Positions 25,248 to 34,079 of a DNA stretch of 55,529 bases are shown here, piece by piece; the first letter of the stretch is position 1; the number at the start of each line of letters is the position of its first letter. Source of the DNA: Eubacteriales bacterium (GTDB lineage: Bacteria > Bacillota > Clostridia > Peptostreptococcales > Anaerovoracaceae); NCBI GenBank assembly GCA_028704515.1, contig JAQWFH010000006.1:1-55529 (forward strand). The letters run 5' to 3'. The position numbers were made by a program, and so were the translations under genes. Below the pieces are notes generated by a model. The model did no database searches and had not been told where the DNA came from. It saw nothing but the letters and a program-made list of their open reading frames with translations.

Positions 25248-25727
25248 TCAATTCAATGTTGTTATTATTCCACAAGCGATTCTTTCGTCGTTATTTCTTA
25301 ATTCGGGAGCTTGTAAATAACAATGCATGTCATGTATAACGATAGATCTTCCGATAATGTCGGCAATGCCGATACGGTCGTCGTAAAAAGTCATCCAAGC
25401 ATATCCGTCGCAACTCATAAGAGGGGGCAAGGCGCCTGCATTATAAGGATGCCTAGAGCCCTCGAGGAAGAGGACGCCTCCTGCATTATTAAAATTTTCT
25501 GAGCAATCGCCGTACTCATGGATGTGCATAGAATAGAAACCACAAGTCGCACCATCGCTGTTCGGCAATCCCATCACTTCAATTGAAATTATTATCCCCT
25601 CTCCAAAGGTACTATAAAATTTCGCAAGCCCGCGAAGCAAAGGGTATTCTTTACTCCCGTATATTTGAGCGATAGCTTGGGGAGACTTGAGATATAAGAG
25701 TTCAAAAAATATCTTCGCGTTTTCCAT
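25248..25727 (-). CDS. Cu/Zn superoxide dismutase-like protein with altered zinc site
   Basis: The 159-residue product is a SodC-fold protein without a signal peptide. His68 and His70 (MHIHEYGDC) and His132 (IVIHDMH) correspond to copper ligands; Cys75 and Cys152 match the conserved disulfide and Arg149 the active-site arginine (ERIACGII). The normal AGGH motif reads AGGV (Val85 replaces the bridging His), and HPYNAGALPPL has Asn96 and Ala99 in place of a zinc His and Asp. The zinc site therefore looks lost. It could be a copper-only or non-dismutase member. AGGAG precedes the ATG. Confidence 0.8.
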   Translation of the reverse strand: MENAKIFFELLYLKSPQAIAQIYGSKEYPLLRGLAKFYSTFGEGIIISIEVMGLPNSDGATCGFYSMHIHEYGDCSENFNNAGGVLFLEGSRHPYNAGALPPLMSCDGYAWMTFYDDRIGIADIIGRSIVIHDMHCYLQAPELRNNDERIACGIITTLN

Positions 25728-25788
25728 AAAAATCTCCTAATAGTCTTTTTATTAGGATATGCGTGGGATTACTTGTTTGCTCTTACTT

Positions 25789-26073
25789 TTATTCGTATCG
25801 TTCTACCTTGACCTCAACGTTAAAATCCGATTTAATGCCCGGGAGGAGTTTAAAATGAGGTGTTTGAGAGTGAGCATCCAACGCTGAAGCACTTTCCCAA
25901 TGCTCCACCAAGAGCATCTCAAGGTCTGAGCTTTCTGAGAAATAATAATCATATTTATGATTTCCCACCTCCTGCCTCGAGCCTTGCACGCATCCGTTTT
26001 CATACAGTGCTTTTAGATACTTTTCCCGTTCACCCTTTTTATCAAACTTGTAATATACATTAAGTGTTATCAT
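25789..26073 (-). CDS. Antibiotic biosynthesis monooxygenase (ABM) domain protein, YgiN-like
   Basis: The 94-residue product matches the dimeric ferredoxin-like ABM fold: an N-terminal strand (MITLNVYYKF), a helix with ENGCVQGSRQEVGNHKYDYYF, then LLVEHWESASALDAHSQTPHFK, typical of putative quinol monooxygenases. It begins inside the end of nadE (4-bp ATGA overlap), so the two are probably co-expressed. The substrate is unknown. Confidence 0.8.
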   Translation of the reverse strand: MITLNVYYKFDKKGEREKYLKALYENGCVQGSRQEVGNHKYDYYFSESSDLEMLLVEHWESASALDAHSQTPHFKLLPGIKSDFNVEVKVERYE

Positions 26074-28070
26074 ATTTGCTTCTCCAATCGTTCGACTTCT
26101 TTAACCCAGATACCTGCATCCGCATCGCTCGGCATTGCAAACGCGCCCCTTGGGGAAAGGCTTATATCTGTAACCTTTGGGCCATCAGGCATACAGCTCC
26201 TTTTAAACTGCTGTGAGAAGAAGCGTTTATAAAAAATCTTCAAGCATTTGAATAAAAATTCCTTCGTATAATCTCCTTTGAAGACTTGAGTTGCCATAAA
26301 AAACAATTTTGCCGGCGGCATACCGCTGCGCAAAGTATGGTAAAGGAAAAAGTCATGCAGGATGTACGGTCCCACATTATCCTCGGTCTTTTGTATAATA
26401 TCTCCGGACTCGTCAGGAGGGAGTAGCTCGGGAGATATAGGAGTATCCAGTATGCTATTTAAAATCCTCTTAAGCGACGCATTATCACAGGAAAATACCT
26501 TATCCTCATTTACGCCGGATAATTTATTTTCCGAAATCCAGTCGATTATTGACATCAAGAGCGTTTTCGGTATCCCGCAGTTCACTCCATACATGGACAT
26601 ATGATCGCCGTTATATGTGCACCAGCCCAGAGCAATTTCGGACAAATCGCCGGTGCCAACCAAAAGAGCGCCCTCTTTTCCTGCCATATCCATTAGAATT
26701 TGTGTACGCTCCCGCGCCTGAGCGTTTTCATATGTCAAATCCTGAAGATTTTCATCATGTCCTATATCGAAGAAGTGCTTTCGCACGGACTCTACGATAG
26801 ATATTTCACGGAAATCGGTTTTGAGAAGCTTAATCATATCTACGGCATTGTTATATGTCTTACCTGTAGTTCCGAACCCCGGAAGTGTAACCGTTATAAT
26901 ATTGCGGGGTGGTAAACCGAGTAGCTTATGTGCTTCTGAGATCACGAGCAAGGCAAGGGTTGAATCGAGGCCGCCTGAAACGCCGACGATTGTTTTTTTG
27001 ATTCCTATATGCTCCATGCGCCTTGCCAACGCATTAATTTGTATGCTGAAAATTTCGCGGCACCTTTCGTCCGATATTTTACGGGACTTGGGGATGAAAG
27101 GATTTTTTGGATGACTCACTGTAAAACTATCGCTTTCAATATCAAAGACATTAAGAGGTGAAAGCGCGACCTCAAAAATTTCCGGTAATGCGGGATATGA
27201 AGAGCAAAATGTAAGGCTGCTGTGTCTTTGCATCCTGCGGAATTTCAGCGCCCCGTAATCTATTTCGGCAATTGTAATATTGCTTCCACGCCCCAGCATA
27301 TCAGCTTCGGCAAGTATGTTACCTGCTGCTGCTATAATCTGGTGCCCGGAGTAAACGACATCGGTAGTGGATTCGGACACTCCGGCAGAAGTTGAAACAT
27401 ATCCGCACAGTAGTCTTTCGCTTTGCGTGGATATCAAGTCTTTTCTATATGCGGCTTTCCCTGTGGCAGCCATGGAGGCTGTTGGGTTGAAGATGATATG
27501 AGCCCCGTGAAGAGCCGGGAAGGACGAAGGGCAGCTCGGTGCCGCTAACGCTTCGCCGACCTCTATCGCAAAAGCCAAGCCGGAAGCATCATCTTTGAAA
27601 ATAATATTGCCTATTGGGATTTCATCCCCAAAAAGTGAAACGAAAACAGTATCCTGAGACATATCATATCCCGGGGAAAACCATCTCGCATCGTTTGATT
27701 CATTGTCATTCGAAACAAACATCTTAGGTACGATTCCCCGTATTTTGCCGGATTGTATAACGGCGCTGCAGCTGTAGAGCTTATTTCCAAGCGCCAAATA
27801 AAAGCCTAAAATCACAATAATTTTTAGGTCACGGGTTTGCAATGCAATCCGTCTTAGTGCTTCAAGCTGAGAATCGTAAAGCATCCTTTGCAAAAATAAA
27901 TCAGAAGCAGTGCATCCTGTGATTGAGAGCTCCGGAAATAAAACGATACCGCAGTTCTTGGATTCGGCTTCGAGAAGCATTTCTTTTATGCGGTCTTCGT
28001 TGTATTGTGTATTTGCAACCCGAATATTGGGGGTTGCGGTAGCAATTCTTATAATTTCTGAATTAATCAT
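26070..28070 (-). CDS. nadE: NAD+ synthetase with N-terminal nitrilase-type domain
   Basis: The 666-residue product has the length and two-domain plan of glutamine-dependent NAD synthetase: an N-terminal C-N hydrolase domain (about 1-300) and a C-terminal synthetase domain with the P-loop GVSGGLDSTLALL. The enzyme makes NAD from deamido-NAD with ATP. In the hydrolase domain Glu47 (LFPELSITG) and Lys116 (IVPKMF) are present, but the nucleophile position of the usual EICED motif reads EVGEA (Gly172). The glutaminase activity may therefore be lost and free ammonia used. AGGAG precedes the ATG; the ABM gene follows with overlap. Confidence 0.93.
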   Translation of the reverse strand: MINSEIIRIATATPNIRVANTQYNEDRIKEMLLEAESKNCGIVLFPELSITGCTASDLFLQRMLYDSQLEALRRIALQTRDLKIIVILGFYLALGNKLYSCSAVIQSGKIRGIVPKMFVSNDNESNDARWFSPGYDMSQDTVFVSLFGDEIPIGNIIFKDDASGLAFAIEVGEALAAPSCPSSFPALHGAHIIFNPTASMAATGKAAYRKDLISTQSERLLCGYVSTSAGVSESTTDVVYSGHQIIAAAGNILAEADMLGRGSNITIAEIDYGALKFRRMQRHSSLTFCSSYPALPEIFEVALSPLNVFDIESDSFTVSHPKNPFIPKSRKISDERCREIFSIQINALARRMEHIGIKKTIVGVSGGLDSTLALLVISEAHKLLGLPPRNIITVTLPGFGTTGKTYNNAVDMIKLLKTDFREISIVESVRKHFFDIGHDENLQDLTYENAQARERTQILMDMAGKEGALLVGTGDLSEIALGWCTYNGDHMSMYGVNCGIPKTLLMSIIDWISENKLSGVNEDKVFSCDNASLKRILNSILDTPISPELLPPDESGDIIQKTEDNVGPYILHDFFLYHTLRSGMPPAKLFFMATQVFKGDYTKEFLFKCLKIFYKRFFSQQFKRSCMPDGPKVTDISLSPRGAFAMPSDADAGIWVKEVERLEKQI

Positions 28071-28119
28071 GTTAATAATTTCTCCTAAAAAGTATATCTT
28101 AGTAAAGCAAAATTATCCA

Positions 28120-28160
28120 TTGACAGTTATAAATGGAAAATGTATAATATAAATGGAAAA
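28120..28160 (+). promoter_or_regulatory. Consensus sigma-A promoter with flanking direct repeats
   Basis: TTGACA (28120-28125) and TATAAT (28143-28148) are 17 bp apart, a perfect consensus. The 12-bp sequence ATAAATGGAAAA occurs at 28129-28140 and 28149-28160 on either side of the -10 box, 20 bp apart. The transcript would run toward the YhaM-like gene through a leader of about 190 nt. Confidence 0.7.
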
Positions 28161-28276
28161 ACTTGGGATATTTTAATAATTTATTATACCATATATTGCA
28201 ATCATTGACAAGGCGCGCGACGGCATATTTGGCATGATGAACGTCTAATATCATTACTTTACCGCTCCTAAGAATA

Positions 28277-28305
28277 TTGTCAATAAAAATAAGATATGTT
28301 AATAT
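28277..28305 (+). promoter_or_regulatory. Second promoter upstream of the YhaM-like gene
   Basis: TTGTCA (28277-28282) and TAATAT (28300-28305) are 17 bp apart. The predicted start near 28312 favours initiation of translation at 28344 rather than 28320. Confidence 0.45.
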
Positions 28306-28343
28306 AAAGACATAACATTATGAATGGAGAAAATCTTACAGAG

Positions 28344-29306
28344 ATGAAACAAATATTTATAGAAGACTTGAAAAAGGATATGGAATTTACGGACTTTTTT
28401 ATGATTCGTTCCGTAACAGTTAAAACAGGTAGCAACAATAAGCAATACCTGGATCTTATTTTGTCTGACATGACAGGAGACATGGTCTCCAAAAAATGGG
28501 ATGTAAGCGATGATGAGCTTAGCTCTCTTAAGAACATGACCGAAGGAAGCATAGTCAAGGTAAAAGGCATTGTTACCGAATGGAACGGAGTCGGACAGCT
28601 GCGCATACAACGCATCAGACTCAAGTCCGATGTAGACGAGCTTGACATAAAGGATTTTATAAATGCGGCGCCCGAACCTTCAAAGGATATGTACGAATAT
28701 ATTTTGGCATCGGCAAAAGCTATTCAGGATGAGGACTTAAAGAAGCTTTGCCTATGTTTGCTGGAGAAGAATGAAGAAAAGCTCATGTATTATCCCGCTG
28801 CAAGGAAAAATCACCATGCGCAGATGGGTGGGCTACTCTATCACATGAAGCGGATGCTGATGACGGGAGAGCGTGTTTGCGAGGTATATACAAATCTTAA
28901 CAGAGATCTTGTAATAACCGGGGTAATAATACATGATATTGAAAAGCTCAACGAGATATTGTCCGATGAATACGGAATTTCTCCGGGGTATTCATTTGAA
29001 GGAAAGCTGCTCGGGCATATAATTCAGGGAATAAAGGTAATCGATAAAATCACACTCGATATGGGATTCCCTAGAGAAAAAGCTATAATGCTGGAGCATA
29101 TGATTCTGTCCCATCATTACGAGCCGGAGTTCGGAAGCCCAAAAAAACCGCTATTTCCGGAAGCAGAAATACTTCACTACCTCGATATGATAGATGCAAG
29201 AATGTTTGATATGGAGCAGGCACTCAAGAATATTGACCCGGGAAGCTTCAGTGAAAGAGTTTTTACGCTTGATAATAGACAACTCTACAAACCTGAAGAC
29301 AAATAG
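28344..29306 (+). CDS. 3'-5' exoribonuclease YhaM-like (OB-fold plus HD domain)
   Basis: The 320-residue product has an N-terminal OB-fold (YLDLILSDMTGDMVSKKWDV) followed by an HD phosphohydrolase domain (NHHAQMGGLLYHMKRM and VIIHDIEKLNEI). This is the plan of YhaM/CBF1, a 3'-5' exonuclease acting on RNA and DNA. The ATG at 28344 fits the family N-terminus (KQIFIEDLKKDMEF); an in-frame ATG at 28320 would add eight residues and neither has a strong ribosome binding site. recD2 follows 11 bp downstream. Confidence 0.85.
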   Translation: MKQIFIEDLKKDMEFTDFFMIRSVTVKTGSNNKQYLDLILSDMTGDMVSKKWDVSDDELSSLKNMTEGSIVKVKGIVTEWNGVGQLRIQRIRLKSDVDELDIKDFINAAPEPSKDMYEYILASAKAIQDEDLKKLCLCLLEKNEEKLMYYPAARKNHHAQMGGLLYHMKRMLMTGERVCEVYTNLNRDLVITGVIIHDIEKLNEILSDEYGISPGYSFEGKLLGHIIQGIKVIDKITLDMGFPREKAIMLEHMILSHHYEPEFGSPKKPLFPEAEILHYLDMIDARMFDMEQALKNIDPGSFSERVFTLDNRQLYKPEDK

Positions 29307-29317
29307 GATTTTATAGA

Positions 29318-31525
29318 ATGCATGAAACAAAGGAAGTCGTCATAACTGACATAATATTTCATAATGAATCAAACGGCTACACGATAGCCGTGTGCGAAGG
29401 AGAAAATGAGCAATTTACTGCAGTCGGATTTATTGCATCCTATTCAAAGGGTAGGACATATGTGCTTTCCGGGAAATGGGACACACATCCGATCTACGGA
29501 GAGCAGTTCTCCTTTTTTTCGTATGAAGAAAAAATGCCACAGACTGACGAAGGCATAGAAAGCTTCCTTGCCTCTGGGATACTTAAAGGCATAGGAAAGA
29601 AAACAGCGGCAGCAATTGTGCAAAGGTTTGGAAAGGACACGTTTGACATTATAGAAAAGGAGCCCTATCGTCTCACGGAAATAGGTGGGATAGGAGATAT
29701 AAAGGCAGAGACGATCAGCATTTCTTTCCAAGCGCACCGAGAGTTAGCCCAAATCATACTTTTTTTCCGCCAATACGATATAAGTCCGGAAAATGTGATT
29801 AAGCTGTACAAGCATTACGGCAGCCAAACAAGGGCGCTGGTAGAGGAAAATCCTTATCGCATGGTAAAGGATATTCACAGCATAGGCTTCAAAAAAGCCG
29901 ACAGTATGGCGATTAAGCTGGGATTCGAAAAAGATGACCCACATAGGATAAAGAGTGCCGTAAGTTTTGTCTTGAATTGGTATGCAAATGAAGGAAACAC
30001 ATATGTGCCCCAAAAGGAGCTGTGCGAAAAGGCAGCAAATTTCCTTGAAATATCATCCGAAAGCGTAGAGGACAGTCTTGTAGAACTGGTTTTTGAGGGC
30101 GAAGTTCAAATTCAAAATATCCAAGGTCGCCCTGTTGCATATCTTTCGCATTATTTTTTTGCAGAGCAATACACGGCCTGTAAGCTAAAAGAATTGAATG
30201 AGACAAACATTGCGGTAATAAACATAGATATTTCAGCATTGATTTCACAGACAGAGAGCGACAAAGGGATAGAGCTTTCAAGCAACCAAAAGTACGCAAT
30301 AACGACTACCCTCGAATACGGAGTCTCTGTTATCACAGGTGGTCCGGGAACGGGGAAGACGACGATCATAAATACATTGATAGATATATTCAAGTATGCG
30401 GGATTAAAGACGGCAATTGCCGCACCGACAGGTAGGGCAGCGAAGAGAATTACCGAGACCTCTGGATATGCTGCGGTGACGATTCACAGATTGCTTGAAT
30501 ACAGCTATTCGGAATCCGGGGACATGATGGTTTTCGGGAAGACTGAAGAAAATCCGCTTGAGTACGATGCCGTAATTATCGACGAAGCATCTATGGTAGA
30601 TTTGATACTTATGAAAAGCTTGCTTTCTGCGATAAAGCCCGGGACGAGGCTAATAATTGTTGGCGATTCCGACCAGCTGCCGTCTGTTGGAGCGGGCAAT
30701 GTCCTTAGAGATATTATAGAAAGTGAATCAATATACTGTGTAAAGCTTACGGAAATTTTCAGACAGGCACAGGAAAGCTTAATAATAGTTAATTCTCATA
30801 AAATAAACAAGGGAGAATATCCCGATTACAACGAGAGAGACGGAGATTTTTTCCTTGTAAGAAAGAATGGAGACAAGGAAATCCTCTTAGCAATAAAGGA
30901 TCTGTATGTTAGAAGATTGCCTGGCTATTATAAGGATTGCAACCCTATCTCGGACATACAGGTGTTGACTCCTGTAAAAAAAGGCATTTTGGGAAGCATA
31001 AGCCTCAATCAAGAGCTCCAAAGCCTACTTAACCCGCCGAAGCCAAGCGTGTCCGAGAAGAAATTCGGAGAAAAAATATTTCGCGAAGGGGATAAGGTAA
31101 TGCAGGTGAGAAACAATTACAATATGGAATGGCAGCGTTCATCCGATTTTACAAAAGGAGAAGGCGTTTTTAACGGTGATATCGGCTTCATACATAAGGT
31201 TGACAATGATGCCGGGAAGATTGTAGTAGTGTTTGATGACGACAAGTTTGCAAGCTATGATGCGACGAATTTTGATGAATTAGAGCTTGCTTATGCTATG
31301 ACTATTCATAAAAGCCAAGGAAGTGAATTCCCAATAATAATCATGCCTTCCTCATGGTTCCCTCCTATGCTTGCTGTTCGAAATCTTTTGTATACGGCGG
31401 TAACGAGGGGAAAGAAATCAGTAGTAATTGTCGGCAGTGAGGACCGCTTAAAGGATATGGTTGACAATAACAGCACGAGAATGAGATATTCAGGGCTTGC
31501 AGAAAAGCTCACGGTACAGATATGA
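29318..31525 (+). CDS. recD2: ATP-dependent RecD2-like DNA helicase
   Basis: The 735-residue product is a superfamily 1B helicase. An N-terminal OB/helix-hairpin-helix region (LKGIGKKTAAAIV, TEIGGIGDIKAE) precedes the motor with Walker A GGPGTGKTT, motif Ia APTGRAAKR, Walker B IIDEASMVD, motif III VGDSDQLPSVG and motif VI-like AVTRGKKSV. The length fits RecD2 of bacteria lacking RecBC. It lies between the YhaM-like gene and comFC. Confidence 0.93.
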   Translation: MHETKEVVITDIIFHNESNGYTIAVCEGENEQFTAVGFIASYSKGRTYVLSGKWDTHPIYGEQFSFFSYEEKMPQTDEGIESFLASGILKGIGKKTAAAIVQRFGKDTFDIIEKEPYRLTEIGGIGDIKAETISISFQAHRELAQIILFFRQYDISPENVIKLYKHYGSQTRALVEENPYRMVKDIHSIGFKKADSMAIKLGFEKDDPHRIKSAVSFVLNWYANEGNTYVPQKELCEKAANFLEISSESVEDSLVELVFEGEVQIQNIQGRPVAYLSHYFFAEQYTACKLKELNETNIAVINIDISALISQTESDKGIELSSNQKYAITTTLEYGVSVITGGPGTGKTTIINTLIDIFKYAGLKTAIAAPTGRAAKRITETSGYAAVTIHRLLEYSYSESGDMMVFGKTEENPLEYDAVIIDEASMVDLILMKSLLSAIKPGTRLIIVGDSDQLPSVGAGNVLRDIIESESIYCVKLTEIFRQAQESLIIVNSHKINKGEYPDYNERDGDFFLVRKNGDKEILLAIKDLYVRRLPGYYKDCNPISDIQVLTPVKKGILGSISLNQELQSLLNPPKPSVSEKKFGEKIFREGDKVMQVRNNYNMEWQRSSDFTKGEGVFNGDIGFIHKVDNDAGKIVVVFDDDKFASYDATNFDELELAYAMTIHKSQGSEFPIIIMPSSWFPPMLAVRNLLYTAVTRGKKSVVIVGSEDRLKDMVDNNSTRMRYSGLAEKLTVQI

Positions 31526-31547
31526 TGCTCCGGAGATATAGGTATAG

Positions 31548-32285
31548 ATGAACATATTAACAGAGATAATCGAAGCATTATTCCCTTCAAACATTTATTG
31601 TATAGGATGTGGTGCAATCATTGACAGAAGCAGGCCTTATGCGCTTTGCGACATGTGTATTTCCGAATATAGATTTGTACTCGGAAGGACGTGTTCGAAA
31701 TGCGGCAAGCTCCTTGCAAAAAATAATATCCATGACCTTTGTCACGATTGTTCCGGTAAGCATAGAGCTTTTTATAAAGGATATTGCTGTCTGGTATATG
31801 GCAGCAAAGAAAAGGCGCCAATCTTAGCACTCAAATACGGTGATAAGCCTTATATCGGGAAAAAATTGGGGGAACTTCTTTATGACAGGCTCATCCCTGA
31901 ACAACTTGAAATCGAATGCGTTGTGCCGGTTCCCTTGTCCAGGAAAAGAAAGGCAAAGAGAGGATACAATCAAGCTGAAATAATTGCGAAGGAAGTTGCT
32001 CGGAGGATGAAGCTACCCTGTATACAGGCTCTTCGCCGAAATAAGGATACAAAGCCGATGAGCGATTTGACAATATCTGAGCGCGAGGAGAATTTGCAAA
32101 ATGTCTTTACTATTTCACCGCGATTTAGTAAAATGATTAAAGGTGGCAGCATTCTGTTGATAGATGATATATTTACGACAGGCAGCACGGCAGATGCGTG
32201 TGCTTTGACTATGTGCGAAGCGGGCGCTAGGCGAGTTTACTTTGCATCTGTTGCAGCTGGTGCCGATATAACAATTGAAAATTGA
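31548..32285 (+). CDS. comFC: ComFC-like phosphoribosyltransferase-domain protein
   Basis: The 245-residue product has an N-terminal four-cysteine zinc-finger-like part (CIGCGAII, CDMC, CSKCGKLL, CHDC) and a type I phosphoribosyltransferase domain with the PRPP loop ILLIDDIFTTGST. ComFC takes part in DNA uptake and processing in naturally competent bacteria, but is widespread in non-competent ones. Its stop codon overlaps the start of the raiA-type RNA. Confidence 0.92.
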   Translation: MNILTEIIEALFPSNIYCIGCGAIIDRSRPYALCDMCISEYRFVLGRTCSKCGKLLAKNNIHDLCHDCSGKHRAFYKGYCCLVYGSKEKAPILALKYGDKPYIGKKLGELLYDRLIPEQLEIECVVPVPLSRKRKAKRGYNQAEIIAKEVARRMKLPCIQALRRNKDTKPMSDLTISEREENLQNVFTISPRFSKMIKGGSILLIDDIFTTGSTADACALTMCEAGARRVYFASVAAGADITIEN

Positions 32286-32459
32286 GTGTATTCCGGGTTT
32301 GTGGTTGAAAGTCCATGTCAGCTGCGGACAAAGGGACCCACGTAAGCTGCCCGCAGGGCGGACAGTGATCATGGCGCAGTTTAGATGTAAGTCCTCCGGA
32401 AACCGGAAACAGGCAAGTGTGGGGTCAAAGACCAGGTCAAACGGAATATACTCTTTTTT
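32284..32459 (+). ncRNA. raiA-motif structured RNA
   Basis: GAGTGTATTCCG (32284-32295) and CGGAATATACTC (32442-32453) form a 12-bp closing helix (one G-T pair) around about 146 nt of GC-rich, purine-rich sequence with inner hairpins such as CCGG-AAA-CCGG. A T-run follows directly. Position between comFC and hpf is the known setting of the raiA RNA motif of Clostridia. The class assignment rests on this context and general features rather than a model score. Recent work links raiA RNA to stress and sporulation, but its action is not settled. Confidence 0.75.
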
Positions 32460-32492
32460 ATTACTTTATACTTTTATAGATACCTTTTTCGT

Positions 32493-32500
32493 GGTATAAT
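32493..32500 (+). promoter_or_regulatory. Extended -10 promoter of hpf
   Basis: TGGTATAAT (TG dinucleotide plus TATAAT at 32495-32500) lies about 57 bp before the ATG of hpf. No good -35 box is seen at the right distance. Confidence 0.55.
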
Positions 32501-32556
32501 ATTATAAATAAATATATTGTACAGAAAAACATCTGTACGAAAAGGAGGTTCGCATT

Positions 32557-33078
32557 ATGAGAGTCAACATTGTTACTAAGAACCTAAATGTCAGCGATAA
32601 CCTAAAGGCTGTCATTGAGAAGAAGATTGAAAAGTTAGGAAAATACTTTTCTGATGACATTACTGCAAATGTAATGCTGACTCAAGAAGGAGGACTCAAA
32701 AAGATCGAGGTCACGATTAATGCTAAGGGTATTATTTTCAGAGCCGAGGAACTTACAAGCGAAGCGTACGAGGGCATAGACAAGGTTGTAGATAAGCTTT
32801 CCTCCCAAATGTCGCGTTTTAAGAAAAGACTTGTAAAAAAGCACAAAGGAAACAAAGCATTTAAGTTTGATGCCGTTCCGGATGTAGAAGAAGAAGAACT
32901 CAAAATAGTCAAGACAAAGAAATTCGACCTTTCACCAATGACGGTCGACGAAGCGATTATCCAAATGGAACTTCTTCAACATACATTTTTTATATTTATG
33001 AATATGGAGACAGACACAGTAAATGTTGTCTATAAGAGGAAAAACAGCAATTACGGACTTCTTGAAACATCGTATTAA
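32557..33078 (+). CDS. hpf: Ribosome hibernation promoting factor, long form
   Basis: The 173-residue product has the N-terminal YfiA/RaiA ribosome-binding domain (about 1-100) and the C-terminal dimerisation domain (KFDLSPMTVDEAIIQMELL...FFIFMNMETDTVNVVYKRK). The long form alone pairs 70S ribosomes into inactive 100S dimers in stationary phase. AAGGAGG precedes the ATG. A strong terminator follows. Confidence 0.96.
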   Translation: MRVNIVTKNLNVSDNLKAVIEKKIEKLGKYFSDDITANVMLTQEGGLKKIEVTINAKGIIFRAEELTSEAYEGIDKVVDKLSSQMSRFKKRLVKKHKGNKAFKFDAVPDVEEEELKIVKTKKFDLSPMTVDEAIIQMELLQHTFFIFMNMETDTVNVVYKRKNSNYGLLETSY

Positions 33079-33113
33079 TTTTGCTTAAACATAGCAAACA
33101 GAACGATAGACTA

Positions 33114-33142
33114 ACGCCCCTATCCGTATAGGGGCGTTTTTA
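33114..33142 (+). terminator. Terminator of hpf
   Basis: ACGCCCCTAT (33114-33123) and ATAGGGGCGT (33128-33137) form a perfect 10-bp stem with a 4-nt loop, followed by TTTTT. Confidence 0.95.
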
Positions 33143-33165
33143 TTTATGATTTCTTAATATTTCTA

Positions 33166-33195
33166 TTGAATGTTACATATCTTTTTTGGTAAAAT
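33166..33195 (+). promoter_or_regulatory. Putative promoter of the cdaA operon
   Basis: TTGAAT (33166-33171) and TAAAAT (33190-33195) are 18 bp apart, with a TG before the -10 box. Confidence 0.5.
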
Positions 33196-33224
33196 GGAGT
33201 ATAACTGATTTAAGGGGAGTTTTA

Positions 33225-34079
33225 ATGAGAGAGATTATTTCGGATTTCTTTTCCAGCCTTCTTCTGAGCATAGGCTTTACTGATATTATTGATATAATCA
33301 TCGTTGCCTTTGTTATTTATAAAGTGTTGGAATTTATAAAGGAAACACGAGCGGAGCAGTTGGTTAAAGGACTGTTTGTTTTGGGTTTGATGACTTTTTT
33401 GTCGAGCGTACTCAACTTGTATACGCTCAATTGGATATTACTTGGTACGTTGCAGATAGGTGTTATTGCCTTAGTAATCTTATTCCAGCCCGAACTTAGG
33501 AGAGCTTTAGAGTATATAGGGCGAAGCAAAATTATGCCGAGCAACTTTATGGATCTCGATAAAGAAAGAGCAAAGCACCTCATCAACGAATTTGCAAGAG
33601 CGGTAGAGAATTTCTCCGCAAACAGGATAGGAGCACTTATAATAATAGAAAGAGAGACTGCTCTTAACGATATTATTGAAACCGGAACAACGGTAGACGC
33701 TGAGGTCTCATCAGAGCTTCTGGGTAATGTCTTTTATGAGGGGGCCCCACTGCATGACGGTGCGGTTATAGTCCGAGGCGATAGGCTCGTTGCGGCGGGC
33801 TGCGTTTTACCGCTTACACAGAACAAGAATATAAACAAGGAACTCGGGACGAGGCACCGTGCAGGAATCGGCATAACGGAAATCTCAGATGCCATTGCAA
33901 TAGTTGTATCGGAGGAAACAGGTATAATATCTATGGCTATAGATGGTAAGCTATCTCGCTTCTTAGATGTCAAGACGGTAGAAAAAACGTTATTTTCAAC
34001 GTATTTGGAAAGCGATGTTGACAGAAGATTCTCTAAAATAAAACCGTTATGGGGGAGGAAAAAAGATGCTCCGAAGTAA
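33225..34079 (+). CDS. cdaA: Diadenylate cyclase CdaA
   Basis: The 284-residue product has three N-terminal transmembrane helices and a DAC catalytic domain with GAPLHDGAVIV (DGA motif) and LGTRHRAGIGITE (RHR motif). It makes cyclic di-AMP from two ATP at the membrane. The ATG at 33225 follows AGGGGAG. It overlaps cdaR by 14 bp and precedes glmM, the conserved cdaA-cdaR-glmM order in which CdaR and GlmM modulate cyclase activity. Confidence 0.96.
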   Translation: MREIISDFFSSLLLSIGFTDIIDIIIVAFVIYKVLEFIKETRAEQLVKGLFVLGLMTFLSSVLNLYTLNWILLGTLQIGVIALVILFQPELRRALEYIGRSKIMPSNFMDLDKERAKHLINEFARAVENFSANRIGALIIIERETALNDIIETGTTVDAEVSSELLGNVFYEGAPLHDGAVIVRGDRLVAAGCVLPLTQNKNINKELGTRHRAGIGITEISDAIAIVVSEETGIISMAIDGKLSRFLDVKTVEKTLFSTYLESDVDRRFSKIKPLWGRKKDAPK

